64,000 bases of DNA from JASHPR01 sp963833885 (lineage in GTDB: Bacteria > Actinomycetota > Actinomycetes > Streptosporangiales > Streptosporangiaceae). Both the position numbers and the translations under genes were made by a program. The stretch covers positions 186,001 to 250,000 of the forward strand of contig CAWHZU010000006.1 of assembly GCA_963833885.1 (NCBI GenBank), written 5' to 3'. Below the pieces are notes generated by a model, which saw only the letters and a program-made list of their open reading frames with translations, was not told the origin of the DNA and searched no databases. Numbering within the stretch: the first letter of the stretch is position 1; each line of letters begins with the position of its first letter. This document shows positions 27,865 to 37,055 of the stretch, piece after piece.

Positions 27865-28914
27865 TCAGGAACCGGCCGTCTGGTGTGGTTGCGTGCCGCC
27901 GTCGCGTGTGAGGGGCCGGAGGATGGCCTCGGCCTCGCGGTGTCCGGGGCTGTCTTCTTGCTGGCATTCCTCCAGCGGGGTGGTGTGGTGGCGGGGGTCG
28001 CGCAGGTTCGGGTCGGCGCCACGGGCGAGCAGCCGCCGTACGCTGGCGGCCCGGCCGTTGCCCGCCGCGGTGTGCAGCGGCAGCCGTCCCCACTCCGCGT
28101 CGGCCTCGTTGACCGGGGTCCCGGTTTCGACGAGCTGGTCGATGGCTTCCAGCCGCTGGTGGTCGGCGGCGAATACCAGCGCGCGGATCCGGCTTTGCCG
28201 CGTGAACCGGGCCAGCGGCCAGCCGGTGACATCTCCTGCGGCGGCGGCCATCTCCAGGCTGCTAATGCGCGCTCCTGCGGCCACCAGGACGTCCACGACC
28301 TCGGTCATGCCGAACACCGCAGCATGCTGCAGCGCGGTGCCGCTGGGCACGCCGCCTGAGCCGGGCGCGGAGATGGCGTCGATGTCGGCCTCGGCGTCGA
28401 TCAGCACCTGGGCGACCTCGGCGTCGCCGTAGCTGGCCGCGGTGATCAGCGGGGTTTCCGTGTCCCCGGGGCGGCCGTTTACGGGCGCACCGGCGTCGAT
28501 CAGGAATCTGGCGATGGCGCCGGTGCCGGGCAGCTCGGGTGGCAGCCCGAGCCGGTCGTGGTCGAACCGCAGCATGGCCATGTAGCTGAGCGGGTCAGCT
28601 CCGAGCTGGTGATCGCACCAGTGCTCCATCTTCGCGGTAGCCAGCTCCGGGTGCTCGGCCAGCAGGCTGGTCAGCCGGGACAGATCGCGGCTGTTGAGCG
28701 CGTCGCGGCGTTCGACTTCGAGTTTAAGCTTGGCCCAGCTGGCGAACCCGTACTCGCGGGCCAGCGCCAGCTGCGCCGACGACAAGACGATCCGGCCGGC
28801 GACCGCGCGGATGCGCGCGGTGGCCTCAGGGTCGCCGCGCTGGGCGGCGCGCAGCAGATCCCTGGCTTGGTGACGGAGCTGGTCGAGGTCGGGCCGGGCA
28901 GGCAGGTCAGGCAT
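27865..28914 (-). CDS. Ankyrin-repeat protein
   Basis: A 349-residue protein. Residues 1-75 are helical (ARDLLRAAQRGDPEATARI), then four to six ankyrin repeats follow (ETPLITAASYGDAEVAQVLI, GTALQHAAVFGMTEVVDVLV, GRLPLHTAAGNGRAASVRRL). ATG 28914 has GGGAG 6 nt upstream and fits better than an in-frame GTG/ATG further up. Such soil-actinobacterial proteins usually mediate protein contacts; the partner is unknown. Confidence 0.85.
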   Translation of the reverse strand: MPDLPARPDLDQLRHQARDLLRAAQRGDPEATARIRAVAGRIVLSSAQLALAREYGFASWAKLKLEVERRDALNSRDLSRLTSLLAEHPELATAKMEHWCDHQLGADPLSYMAMLRFDHDRLGLPPELPGTGAIARFLIDAGAPVNGRPGDTETPLITAASYGDAEVAQVLIDAEADIDAISAPGSGGVPSGTALQHAAVFGMTEVVDVLVAAGARISSLEMAAAAGDVTGWPLARFTRQSRIRALVFAADHQRLEAIDQLVETGTPVNEADAEWGRLPLHTAAGNGRAASVRRLLARGADPNLRDPRHHTTPLEECQQEDSPGHREAEAILRPLTRDGGTQPHQTAGS

Positions 28915-29188
28915 GACGTCTCCCTCGTCACCCGGTGGTCCGCGGCCGGGCCCGAAGAGAGCGTCATCTACAACGGCCTGCAACCTGCTAGCGGAGGTGG
29001 ACTCTGTCCTGCCCGCGGACCCGGCGGCGCCCTCCCGCGCCTAGTGGCCATCGTATCCACGCCGGCCGAACTCGGCACAGCAGACGATGGCGGTAGGGTC
29101 GCTGATCCCGAACAGATGGTTGAGCCAGGGTCGTGCAACAGACGGATCTCGCTCCGGGGCGTTTGGTGCCTGTGGCACAGTCCTGATT

Positions 29189-30109
29189 GTGCCGTTGGGC
29201 GATCTGCCGGACTGGTTGCCGGCGTGGTGCCTGGACCACCTGGGTGGCGAACCCGTCGGCATCCTGTTCCAGCTGCAGCAGGTCTCGATGGTGTTCGGCC
29301 TGCGGCTGGCTGGTGGCACGGACGTGGTGGTGAAGGCGCGCGCCGATGACGGCCGGGCCGTGTCGTGTGTCGCGGCGCAGGCCCGGCTGGCCGAACGCGG
29401 GTTCCCGTGTGCCCGGCCGCTCACGCCGGTGACCGGGGCCGGTTCGCTGGCTGTGCACGCCGAGGAGTTCCGGCCCGGCGGCGAGGTGCTGGGCGGGGGC
29501 TCGCCGGACGTGGCTGTGCGCTACGCACAGGTGTTCGCCCGGCTGATGGCCGAACTGGCCGACGTAAGTGTCGCGCCGCCGCTGCCGAATCCGCCCTGGG
29601 TGCGCTGGGATCACGCCGATTCCGGGCTGTGGCCGGCGATCGACTTCCTCGACAACCGGGACCAGAGCGCCGTGCCCGCGTACGTCGCTGACACCGCCCA
29701 GCGGGCCCGTCGGCGGCTACTGGCCGCCAGCTTGCCGTACGTGCTGGGCCACGCCGACTTCGAGGCGCAGAACCTGCGCTGGCACGGTCAGCAGGTGTGG
29801 GCGGTGCACGACTGGGACAGCCTGGCGTGGCAGCCGGAGGCGGCGCTGGCGGGAGCGGCGAGTGGGTCGTTCGCCAGTTCCGGGCCGCCCATGCTGGCGC
29901 CGATCGAAAGCTCCGAGGCGTTCCTGGTGGCTTACCAGGACATTCGGGGGCGCTTGTTCACGGCCCTAGAGCTGGAGATCGCGTGGGCGGCCAGCTTGTG
30001 GATGGCGGCGTACAACGCCCGGGAGCAAGCACTGAACGGCGACGCCCCGGTGTGCGCCGATGCGCTCCGGGCACAGGCAGCCGAACGCCTCCGCCGGGCT
30101 AATGCCTAG
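29189..30109 (+). CDS. Aminoglycoside phosphotransferase (APH)-fold kinase
   Basis: A 306-residue kinase-fold protein. The Brenner motif is HADFEAQN (about 188-195) with Asp190 catalytic, and HDWDS (about 207-211) is the Mg-binding equivalent of DFG. A short N-lobe Lys is seen in DVVVKARAD. Substrate is unknown: most environmental members act on small metabolites rather than antibiotics. The start is GTG 29189, because upstream in-frame sequence is not protein-like. The divergent gap 28915-29188 shows no further gene. Confidence 0.82.
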   Translation: MPLGDLPDWLPAWCLDHLGGEPVGILFQLQQVSMVFGLRLAGGTDVVVKARADDGRAVSCVAAQARLAERGFPCARPLTPVTGAGSLAVHAEEFRPGGEVLGGGSPDVAVRYAQVFARLMAELADVSVAPPLPNPPWVRWDHADSGLWPAIDFLDNRDQSAVPAYVADTAQRARRRLLAASLPYVLGHADFEAQNLRWHGQQVWAVHDWDSLAWQPEAALAGAASGSFASSGPPMLAPIESSEAFLVAYQDIRGRLFTALELEIAWAASLWMAAYNAREQALNGDAPVCADALRAQAAERLRRANA

Positions 30110-30149
30110 CACCAGCCACGCGAACAGGGCAGGTCCAGACGCCCGGCAG

Positions 30150-30455
30150 TCACTCCTGACCGGAAAGGGCGCCTTGGCCGGTGATGCCAGACGGCTCATC
30201 CTGGCCAAAGGCGATCACGATCTCCCTGCCGTTGGCATAGCTGACCACAGGCCGCCGGAGCATGTCACTCACCCTCCGGGCGACCTTCTGGAACAACTCC
30301 ACCATCTCCGGGGTGTCGGCGCTTACCCGGAACCGCCCCCTGGCGACGAGTGCCTGGGCGACATAAGGCGAGAAGTTCGCCTCAGCCCGGGCTTTCTCAT
30401 CCGCGCTGAGAGGGGTGCTCTGCTGCCCGGGCTGCGCGCCAGGAGGCTGGGTCAT
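30150..30455 (-). CDS. Small protein of unknown function
   Basis: A 101-residue protein with a Pro/Gln-rich N-terminus and a central helical segment (ANFSPYVAQALVARGRFRVS, then ELFQKVARRVSDML). No family is recognised. GAGGAGAT lies 7 nt before the ATG, a strong ribosome site. It follows the TIG-domain membrane protein gene by 84 nt on the same strand and may share its transcript. Confidence 0.7.
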   Translation of the reverse strand: MTQPPGAQPGQQSTPLSADEKARAEANFSPYVAQALVARGRFRVSADTPEMVELFQKVARRVSDMLRRPVVSYANGREIVIAFGQDEPSGITGQGALSGQE

Positions 30456-30539
30456 TGCTGATCTCCTCGTGATCGCCGTGGTTTCCAGAATGCCAGCAGC
30501 GCCACAACCACGAACAACCGCTTCGAGATCTTGGATTGA

Positions 30540-31592
30540 CTAGGCGTGGGCAGAGGCGTCGGCGTTAACGGCGGTGACCTCGAAGGCGGCCGGCAGGATG
30601 GCCGCCTGCCCGTCTGAGGTGGCGACCCGCACGTCAACGATCCCTGGGGGCAGGCCTTCTGGCACCATGACCGGCACTATCGCGGCGGTGCTGTCGGATC
30701 GCGGAGGTGCGGTGATGCCGCCGATCGTCACCTCAGGCCGGCGCGCGTCAGCGGAAGCGGTGTTCATGAGCCCTGACCCGAAGACGCTGACCGGCGTTCC
30801 AGCCGTCCCCTTCTGGGGGCTTATGGCCGTGAGCGTCAGCGGAGGGGCGGGCGCTGCGCCGGATGTGGCCTTCTTCGCCACGTAGGCGGCCGCGGATGCC
30901 GAGGTCAGCCCCACCAGGGTGTCCGGCAGGACCGGGAGCGACACCGGGCTGTGGAAGAAAGCGATGAAGAAGGCGGTCAGCGCGACGAGGTTGAACACGA
31001 AGTACTGGGCGTCGCCCAGGTCGAGATCGCCTTGGTCATTCGAGACAATTTCGCTGATCGCCGTGCCCAGGCTCTTTCCCTTGGCGGAAATGGTGGTCTT
31101 CGACGAGGTGCCGTTGTTTATCTGCCCTGTGGTGATGGCCTTGGCGCTGACCGCAGCGCCCGCCGGGAACCCGATCAGCAGCAGATAGCGCGGATCGAGG
31201 CTCTCCGGCGGATAGACCGCATCATGGAAGGCCATTACGAGCAGCGCGTAAGCCAGTGCCACCGTCCAGAGCGCGAACTGGACCTTGGACGTGGATACTC
31301 GATTGTCCTGCCCAAGGATTACGTACCAGAACGGGTTCGCCTTCTGGGACTTCGGCCCGGCGGCAGGGGTCGCTGCGGCCGAGGTCGCCGTCCCGGTGGC
31401 CGCTTCGCCGCCGGGAGATGGCTCGCCGGCCTGCCCGTCCGGGGGCTGTTGTTTCTGCGCCGCGCGCGCCGCAAACGCGAGCAGGACAAGAAGAACTATT
31501 AGGACAACAAGCGCTAGCCAGTAGGAAATGGCCAGACTCAAACCCTGCGGGCTGTTAGCTGATCCGCTCACGAGAGACGAGTGTGAAGCCAT
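30540..31592 (-). CDS. Membrane protein with C-terminal IPT/TIG-like domain
   Basis: A 350-residue protein. One N-terminal helix (about 20-43) is followed by a Pro/Ala-rich linker. Three more hydrophobic segments lie near 105-125, 137-152 and 200-215. A C-terminal beta domain (about 253-340) has the IPT/TIG pattern LTAISPQKGTAGTPVSVFGSG. TIG domains in bacteria are extracellular or adhesion modules. No named family is recognised. Confidence 0.78.
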   Translation of the reverse strand: MASHSSLVSGSANSPQGLSLAISYWLALVVLIVLLVLLAFAARAAQKQQPPDGQAGEPSPGGEAATGTATSAAATPAAGPKSQKANPFWYVILGQDNRVSTSKVQFALWTVALAYALLVMAFHDAVYPPESLDPRYLLLIGFPAGAAVSAKAITTGQINNGTSSKTTISAKGKSLGTAISEIVSNDQGDLDLGDAQYFVFNLVALTAFFIAFFHSPVSLPVLPDTLVGLTSASAAAYVAKKATSGAAPAPPLTLTAISPQKGTAGTPVSVFGSGLMNTASADARRPEVTIGGITAPPRSDSTAAIVPVMVPEGLPPGIVDVRVATSDGQAAILPAAFEVTAVNADASAHA

Positions 31593-31930
31593 TTCTGAGG
31601 CATGTCCACCTCAATGAGGTTTTAGCCGGAATCCGGTTCGCCAGCCGCCTTGGCAGCGCAGGGCCGGGCGTTCCTGGTCTTCACCGCGAATAATGATGCT
31701 GGTCGTTACCGTTCAATCGCTGCGGGCTTCTGAGGTCTGGTTACTGCTGGCGCTGCCGCCCGGTTCCGGGCGCTGTGCCTTTATGGCTGGCGGAGGTAGT
31801 TGGCAGTCGCGGCGGGCACCCGGTCGCGGCCAGGCACCCGGTCGGGGCCTGGGGCCCGCGCTGTTTCCGGCGCCGGCCGCCGCGACTACTACGTTGACTG
31901 ATATATTGGCCGACGTATTAGGAGGGCGGG
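31593..31930. other. Intergenic region with promoter for the PadR-signal peptidase operon
   Basis: No gene is visible in these 338 nt. Near the right end lie TTGACT (31894-31899) and AT-rich GATATATT (31900-31907), then AGGAGG just before the ATG at 31931. ATATATTGGCCGACGTAT is an imperfect dyad that could be the PadR site. The left half holds nothing recognisable. Confidence 0.5.
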
Positions 31931-32275
31931 ATGGCCGTGGGCAGGCGAGACAACCGTGCCGGGCAGGACATGCTGCGGAGGGCCGGCGAGGCGTCGGTGC
32001 TGATCCTGATCAGCCTCGCCGACGGCCCCAAGCACGGTTACGCGCTCATCCAGGACATAAAGGAGCTGGCCGGCGTCGAGCTCGGTCCGGGCACGCTCTA
32101 CGGGGCGCTGGACCGGCTCGAGCGGCTCGCCTTGATCGAGCCGCTGCCCGCCGACGACCGGCGCCATCCCTACCGCATTACCGCGCCGGGGGCGGCGGCG
32201 CTTCGCGTGCACCTCGATTCGGTTGAGCGAATCAGCGCGGCCGGGCGGCTGCGGCTGCAGGTTGGCGGCATCTGA
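31931..32275 (+). CDS. PadR-family transcriptional regulator (short form)
   Basis: A 114-residue winged-helix protein of the PadR-s2 type, with KHGYALIQDIKELAGVELGPGTLYGALDRLE as its core (read in segments). It lacks the long C-terminal domain of the PadR at 19157. AGGAGG precedes the ATG by 6 nt. Its TGA overlaps the next ATG by 1 nt, so it heads an operon with a small membrane protein and a signal peptidase. Confidence 0.87.
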   Translation: MAVGRRDNRAGQDMLRRAGEASVLILISLADGPKHGYALIQDIKELAGVELGPGTLYGALDRLERLALIEPLPADDRRHPYRITAPGAAALRVHLDSVERISAAGRLRLQVGGI

Positions 32276-32694
32276 TGAATGGACCCCGGACAGCCCGGCT
32301 GGTCGGGACCGTGCTGCGGTGCTACCCACTCCGCTGGCGCCAACGGCACGGCGACGAGGCCGCCGAACTGGCCTCGCTGCTCATCGGGGACGGGACCCCG
32401 GCGGGCTCGATTGCCTGGAGCTACCTGGCCGGTGCAGCGCGGGAGTGGCTGACGCCACGCTCCGGTCGGCGCTCGAGCGCGGTGGCCTGCGCGCTGCTCG
32501 TCGCGGCTTGTTCGCTGGGCGTGTCGGCGGGGCTGCTGGCCTCGGCGCGGCCGGCCAGGGCGGCCAGCACGAGCCAGCCGCACCCACGCGCTCACTGCTG
32601 GCCTGGCTCGCCTGAGCCCGTACTGGGCGTGCTCCCTGCCACGGGCCGCCCGCAGATGATCGTCCGGGTAGGCGGGTATGGCCGGCCCTGCTGA
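32275..32694 (+). CDS. Small membrane protein linked to PadR
   Basis: A 139-residue protein. The N-terminus reads LRCYPLRWRQRHGDEAAELA, a recurring motif in actinobacterial proteins encoded next to PadR regulators. It is followed by one clear hydrophobic segment (about 68-90) and a Pro/Arg-rich tail. Function is unknown. Its 3' end overlaps the signal peptidase gene by 17 nt in another frame. Confidence 0.65.
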   Translation: MNGPRTARLVGTVLRCYPLRWRQRHGDEAAELASLLIGDGTPAGSIAWSYLAGAAREWLTPRSGRRSSAVACALLVAACSLGVSAGLLASARPARAASTSQPHPRAHCWPGSPEPVLGVLPATGRPQMIVRVGGYGRPC

Positions 32695-33322
32695 CGCCGG
32701 CCCTGCCGCCGCAGACCCCGCCGACGTTGGCTCCGCTGACGCCGGCCCTGCCAAGATCAGCCCGCGGCGTCGGCGGAGGATGCGGTCGCTGGCCGAGACG
32801 GCCATCATCATCCTCTTGGCGGTGCTGCTGGCCTTCGTGGTGCGGGCATATGTGTTCCAGACCTTCTGGATCCCCTCATCGTCCATGGTGCCGACGCTCA
32901 GCGTGTACGACCGGATCCTGGTGCAGAAAGCGTTCTTCAACTGGCATGACGTGCGCGCAGGCGAGATCGTGGTGTTCACCCACCCACCTCGCGACCACTG
33001 CCCCGGGCCACAGCAAGGCGACCTGGTCAAGCGCGTCATCGCGCTGCCGGGGCAGACGATCTACTCGTCAGGCAACAGCATCTACATCAACGGGCGGCTG
33101 CTGGCCGAGCCCTACCTGCCGCCATACGACCCGCTCGGGCCGGCGATCGCGAGCAGGCAGCGCCCCTATCGCGTGCCGCCCGGCGACTTCTACCTGCTGG
33201 GCGACAACCGGGCCATCTCGTGCGACAGCCGGTACTGGGGCCCGATCAAGGGCTCGAGCATCGTCGGCAAGGTGGTGCTGTTGTGGTGGCACAACGGCCA
33301 CCCCGACCTGCACTGGTTCTGA
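32678..33322 (+). CDS. lepB: Signal peptidase I (S26 family)
   Basis: A 214-residue membrane protease that removes Sec signal peptides outside the membrane. An Ala/Asp/Pro-rich N-terminus is followed by RRRRMR and one anchor helix (about 38-55). The catalytic Ser69 lies in IPSSSMVPTL and the Lys118 general base in GDLVKRVIALPG; GDNRAISCDSRYWGP is the conserved box E. It lies in an operon with PadR and a small membrane protein, so this copy is probably inducible. Other lepB copies likely exist elsewhere in the genome. Confidence 0.92.
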   Translation: MAGPADAGPAAADPADVGSADAGPAKISPRRRRRMRSLAETAIIILLAVLLAFVVRAYVFQTFWIPSSSMVPTLSVYDRILVQKAFFNWHDVRAGEIVVFTHPPRDHCPGPQQGDLVKRVIALPGQTIYSSGNSIYINGRLLAEPYLPPYDPLGPAIASRQRPYRVPPGDFYLLGDNRAISCDSRYWGPIKGSSIVGKVVLLWWHNGHPDLHWF

Positions 33323-33342
33323 TCCTTGACCGTGCCCGGCGA

Positions 33343-34830
33343 TCACCCATCGGCCATCCCCGATGCATCGGGGACCCGCCCGGGCTCATCTTCTGGCCCG
33401 CTGATGCCGGCCGCCCGGCGCCGCTGCAGCTCCTCCAGGAACGGAGAGGACTTGGCGACGCGCACCATGATGAACGCGGCGATATAGCTCGCGATTATTA
33501 TCCCAAGCGCCACTCCGGTCACGATGCCCGCCTCCGTCGTCATCCCGTAGATGCACAGGATGAGCATCAGGCCGCCGCCGAACAGCGGGAGGATGCCGCC
33601 GAGCAGCATCGACCGCCCGCTCCTCGTGAGCTGGCTGCGGTAGAACCACACGCTGCTCGCAGCGACCACGAAGTACATGAACAGGTACAGCTCGCCGCCG
33701 GAGCTGATGATGTGCGTGATGACGTCGAAGAACGACGAGCTCGCCAGATAGGGAATCAGGAACAGCGGGGGAATCAGCCCGAGGACGGTCAGCGCCGCCC
33801 ACGGCGTCTGGTGCTTCTCGCTGATCTTGCCCAGGAAGCTCGGCAGCAGCCGGTCACGAGCGAACGCGTAGAGAAGGCGGCTCGCCTCCGTCATCTGCAG
33901 CTGGGTCGTGCCGATCACCGCGATGAGCACCGCCAGCGGCAGGATCCGTCCCCAGATGCCCGGAGCGAGCAGGCCGCCGGCGTAGGCCAGCACATCGCCG
34001 CCGTGCGCAAGGACGGTCTTCTGGCTGGAGATGCCCTGAAAGACCATGATCAGCCCGGTGAACCAGACGATCAGGAACGCTACGGAACCGATCATGGCGC
34101 GTCCGGGGTTCTGCCGTGGTTTGGTCGACTCCTCCCCCACTACCGAGACCGCCTCCCAGCCCGCGTAGAGGACCGCGCAGGTGACGCCGGCATTGGCCAG
34201 GCCGTGGATGCCGCCGATGTTGCTGCTGAGGGAGAAGTCGGACCACGACGGAAGCGTGGCACCGCCCGACCCGCCAGCCTCGTGGATGAGAGCCAGGATC
34301 ACGAACGTAATGACCGACACGTACTCGATGACGATGAGGGTCGTCTGGACGACGACAGATGGGCGCAGCCCGCGGATCGAGAGCCAGAGCAGGATCGCCA
34401 TAATGGCGGCGGCAATGAGCCAGGTGACCACTTTCGGGAATGTCGAACTGGGGGATACGACGAAAAGCAGGTACGCACCCGCGAGGGTGATGTTCCCGAT
34501 ATTGAACAGCGTGGCTCCCACTGCGGACAGCAGGCCGGTTCCGATGCCGAGCGACGGCGTTGTGGCTTCCCCGACCCACACGTACGGCGCACCAGCGCTG
34601 GGACGCCAGCGATTCATGGCGGCATAGCCCAGGGTCACGCACAGCATCAGCAGGCCGACAACCAGAACCACCAAGGGCGACGCGAGGCCCGTGAGCGTCA
34701 GCAGCAGCGCAAGTGTGAAGGCCACCGCGCTGGACGGGGCTACGTTGGCGACGGCGACGATGATGTCGCCGCCGAGCCCGATGGCATTGGCGCGCAGGCC
34801 GCCCTGAGCGCCGCCCTGGTCAGTGGTCAC
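33343..34830 (-). CDS. APC-family permease
   Basis: A 495-residue transporter with about 12 helices and an APC core that starts GLGGDIIVAVANVAPSSAVAF. The helix I unwound glycine region and GWEAVSVVGEES in helix VI fit amino-acid/polyamine permeases. It is divergent from a LacI regulator followed by a ribokinase, with a strong LacI-type palindrome between them. The substrate may therefore be a nucleoside or ribose-containing compound rather than an amino acid; this is inference. Confidence 0.87.
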   Translation of the reverse strand: MTTDQGGAQGGLRANAIGLGGDIIVAVANVAPSSAVAFTLALLLTLTGLASPLVVLVVGLLMLCVTLGYAAMNRWRPSAGAPYVWVGEATTPSLGIGTGLLSAVGATLFNIGNITLAGAYLLFVVSPSSTFPKVVTWLIAAAIMAILLWLSIRGLRPSVVVQTTLIVIEYVSVITFVILALIHEAGGSGGATLPSWSDFSLSSNIGGIHGLANAGVTCAVLYAGWEAVSVVGEESTKPRQNPGRAMIGSVAFLIVWFTGLIMVFQGISSQKTVLAHGGDVLAYAGGLLAPGIWGRILPLAVLIAVIGTTQLQMTEASRLLYAFARDRLLPSFLGKISEKHQTPWAALTVLGLIPPLFLIPYLASSSFFDVITHIISSGGELYLFMYFVVAASSVWFYRSQLTRSGRSMLLGGILPLFGGGLMLILCIYGMTTEAGIVTGVALGIIIASYIAAFIMVRVAKSSPFLEELQRRRAAGISGPEDEPGRVPDASGMADG

Positions 34831-34864
34831 GATTCCTCCTCATGAACGTTCCAGCTCAGCGGTG

Positions 34865-34892
34865 AGAAATCGTTTCATAGAACGATTTCTAT
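34865..34892. promoter_or_regulatory. LacI-type operator between the APC permease and LacI genes
   Basis: AGAAATCGTT (34865-34874) and AACGATTTCT (34881-34890) form a perfect 10-bp inverted repeat with a 6-nt spacer. Within it are a LacI-like half-site pair GAAATCGTTTC (34866-34876) and a second dyad ATAGAA-CGAT-TTCTAT (34877-34892). The site lies 34 nt upstream of the permease ATG. The run of A/T bases stands out in this GC-rich window. Confidence 0.75.
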
Positions 34893-35015
34893 AACTGTGG
34901 GACCATAAGCAAAGGGAGTCAAGCCCTCGCCCGGTGACGGCCTGGCCACCGCGGGCGTCTGCGGCGCGGCAATCACCCGGCCTGGCGGTCCGCGCCCAGG
35001 AAGGTGAGGTGAAGG

Positions 35016-36029
35016 GTGCCGACGACCATTCGCGACGTTGCCGCGATGGCGCTGGTGTCCCCGGCGACCGTGTCGCGGGTCCTGAACGGGAAGCAGGATG
35101 TCGGCTCTGACCTGCGACGCAGGGTACTCGGGGCGGTGACCGAGCTCGGCTATCGCCGGAACGGCCCGGCCCGTAGCCTCCGCACCCGGGCGGCGATGGT
35201 CCTCGGCGTCATCATCTCGGACATCACCAACCCGTTCTTCACTGCCGTCGTGCGGGGCGCCGAAGACCAGGCGCAGCTCGCGGGATACTCCGTCGTGCTC
35301 GCCAACGCGGATGAGGACCTGACTAAAGAGGCCCGCTACCTCGAGGTGGCCGCGGCAGAGCAGATGGCCGGAGCCCTGCTCTCGCCAGCCTCGCCGAAGC
35401 AGACCAGCATCGACGTGCTGTCCGAGCGCGGCATCCCGGTGGTGACCATCGACCGCCGGCTGGCCGCAACACCGGTCGACAGCATCGTGGTCAACAACCA
35501 GCGCGCCGCGCATGACGCGGTGCAGCACCTAATCGGCCAGGGTTGCCGCCGGGTCGGGCTGGTCGCCGGCCCGGTCCAGACCACGACCGGCGCCAGCCGG
35601 CTGGCGGGATACCGGGCGGCGCTGCGCGACGCCGGGCGCGTGCTTGATCCCTCGCTCGTTGCGTACGGGAACTTCCGGACCGACGGCGGCTACGCGGCCA
35701 CCCAGCAGCTCCTCCGGCAGCGTGAGCTGCCAGACGGCCTGCTCATCTCCAATAACCTCATGACCGTCGGCGGTCTGCAGGCAATCGCCGAGGCTGGCCT
35801 CGGCATCCCCGGTGACATCGCGATCGTGGGTTTCGACGACAGCAGCTGGGCCACCGCGCTCAACCCGCCGCTCACAGTGGTCGCCCAGCCGACCTACCAG
35901 ATCGGGTGCCAGGCGGCAAAGCTCCTGCTCCGCCGCATCGACGGGGAGAAGTTCCCGCCGCGCCACGTGGTTCTGCGGGCCGAGCTCATCGAGCGGGCGA
36001 GCTCGCAGCGCATGTCCAGGCGGGCCTGA
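35016..36029 (+). CDS. LacI/GalR-family transcriptional regulator
   Basis: A 337-residue regulator. The N-terminal HTH (TIRDVAAMALVSPATVSRVL) and hinge precede a periplasmic-binding-like sugar domain (about 62-330). The start is GTG 35016, with GGAAGGTGAGG upstream. Ribokinase follows by 30 nt, so a ribose or nucleoside signal is likely. It is probably the ligand of the palindrome at 34865-34892. Confidence 0.92.
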   Translation: MPTTIRDVAAMALVSPATVSRVLNGKQDVGSDLRRRVLGAVTELGYRRNGPARSLRTRAAMVLGVIISDITNPFFTAVVRGAEDQAQLAGYSVVLANADEDLTKEARYLEVAAAEQMAGALLSPASPKQTSIDVLSERGIPVVTIDRRLAATPVDSIVVNNQRAAHDAVQHLIGQGCRRVGLVAGPVQTTTGASRLAGYRAALRDAGRVLDPSLVAYGNFRTDGGYAATQQLLRQRELPDGLLISNNLMTVGGLQAIAEAGLGIPGDIAIVGFDDSSWATALNPPLTVVAQPTYQIGCQAAKLLLRRIDGEKFPPRHVVLRAELIERASSQRMSRRA

Positions 36030-36059
36030 TGCACAGCGGCCTGGCCGGAGGGGGTCGAG

Positions 36060-36971
36060 ATGGCTGATCTCGTTGTGGCCGGGTCATACAACGCCGCCAT
36101 GAGCATCTACAGCACCAAGCTGCCGGCACCCGGCGAGACAGTTGTCGGCGACCGCTTCGAGCGGGGGCCCGGAGGGAAGGGCGCGAACCAGGCCATCGGC
36201 GCACGGCGGCTCGGTGCCGACGTCCTCTTCGTCACCAGGCTCGGGGCCGACGCGTTCGGCGATGAGGCGCGCTCCATCCTGGTCGCCGAGGGACTGCCGG
36301 ACCACGGCATCACGACCGACGACCACAGCCCGACCGGAATAGCCCTGATCTTCGTCGAAGACTCCGGCCAGAACGCGATCTCGGTGGCGCCGGGCGCGAA
36401 CCTCAAGCTCAGCGGGCCGGATGTTCGAGCCAGCTTCGGTGCTGATCTGCGCGGCTGCAAGTGCCTACTGATGCAGCTCGAGTGCACGGCAGAACTCGCG
36501 GTCGACCTCGCGTCACAGGCATGCGGCCCGGGCACCCGATCTATTCTCAACCCCGCGCCGGCCCGGCCGCTTTCGCCCGAAGCACTCGCATCGTTCGACA
36601 TCATCACCCCCAACGAGGGCGAGCTGCAGATGATTGCGGCGTCACTCGGCCTTGCCCGCGGCGCGACCGATGTGCTGGCGCAGCAGCTGGTCGAGTCCGG
36701 AGTCCGCGACGTTGTGGTCACGCTGGCGGAACACGGCGCGCTGTGGGCGTCGGCGGCGGGCCTGCAGCACTTCGACGCTTATCCGGTAAACGCCATCGAC
36801 ACGACCGGGGCCGGGGATGCGTTCAACGCGGGCCTGGCCGCCGCCCTGGTCCGGGGTGAATCCATGGAGTCGGCGATCGATCACGGCTGCCGGGCGGGAG
36901 CGTTCTGCGTGACCCGCAACGGGGTGATCGACGGCCTCGGCCATCCGTCTGACCTCGCGATGCTGGGATAG
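36060..36971 (+). CDS. rbsK: Ribokinase (PfkB family)
   Basis: A 303-residue sugar kinase that makes ribose-5-phosphate from ribose and ATP. GPGGKGANQAIGARRLG near 35-50 is the ribokinase signature, and DTTGAGDAFNAGLA near 248-261 holds the catalytic Asp and anion hole. GGAGGGGG lies upstream of the ATG. It is co-transcribed with lacI. Purified substrate specificity may extend to deoxyribose or other sugars. Confidence 0.88.
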   Translation: MADLVVAGSYNAAMSIYSTKLPAPGETVVGDRFERGPGGKGANQAIGARRLGADVLFVTRLGADAFGDEARSILVAEGLPDHGITTDDHSPTGIALIFVEDSGQNAISVAPGANLKLSGPDVRASFGADLRGCKCLLMQLECTAELAVDLASQACGPGTRSILNPAPARPLSPEALASFDIITPNEGELQMIAASLGLARGATDVLAQQLVESGVRDVVVTLAEHGALWASAAGLQHFDAYPVNAIDTTGAGDAFNAGLAAALVRGESMESAIDHGCRAGAFCVTRNGVIDGLGHPSDLAMLG

Positions 36972-37055
36972 CGGTCAGAGGCGCGGCATAGCTAGCTCAT
37001 CCCCCGGCCCGTTCGCGGAACGCACCGGACAGACCGGGGAGAATAGACTGCGCCG

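Noticed and set aside
29189..30109. Antibiotic-resistance aminoglycoside phosphotransferase
   Set aside because: Only the general APH-fold motifs are present; there is no mobile context or close likeness to known resistance enzymes that I can recognise.
33220..34845. 541-codon plus-strand frame opposite the APC permease
   Set aside because: Composition is rich in Asp/Arg/Gln and lacks a fold; the minus frame has 12 clean hydrophobic helices.
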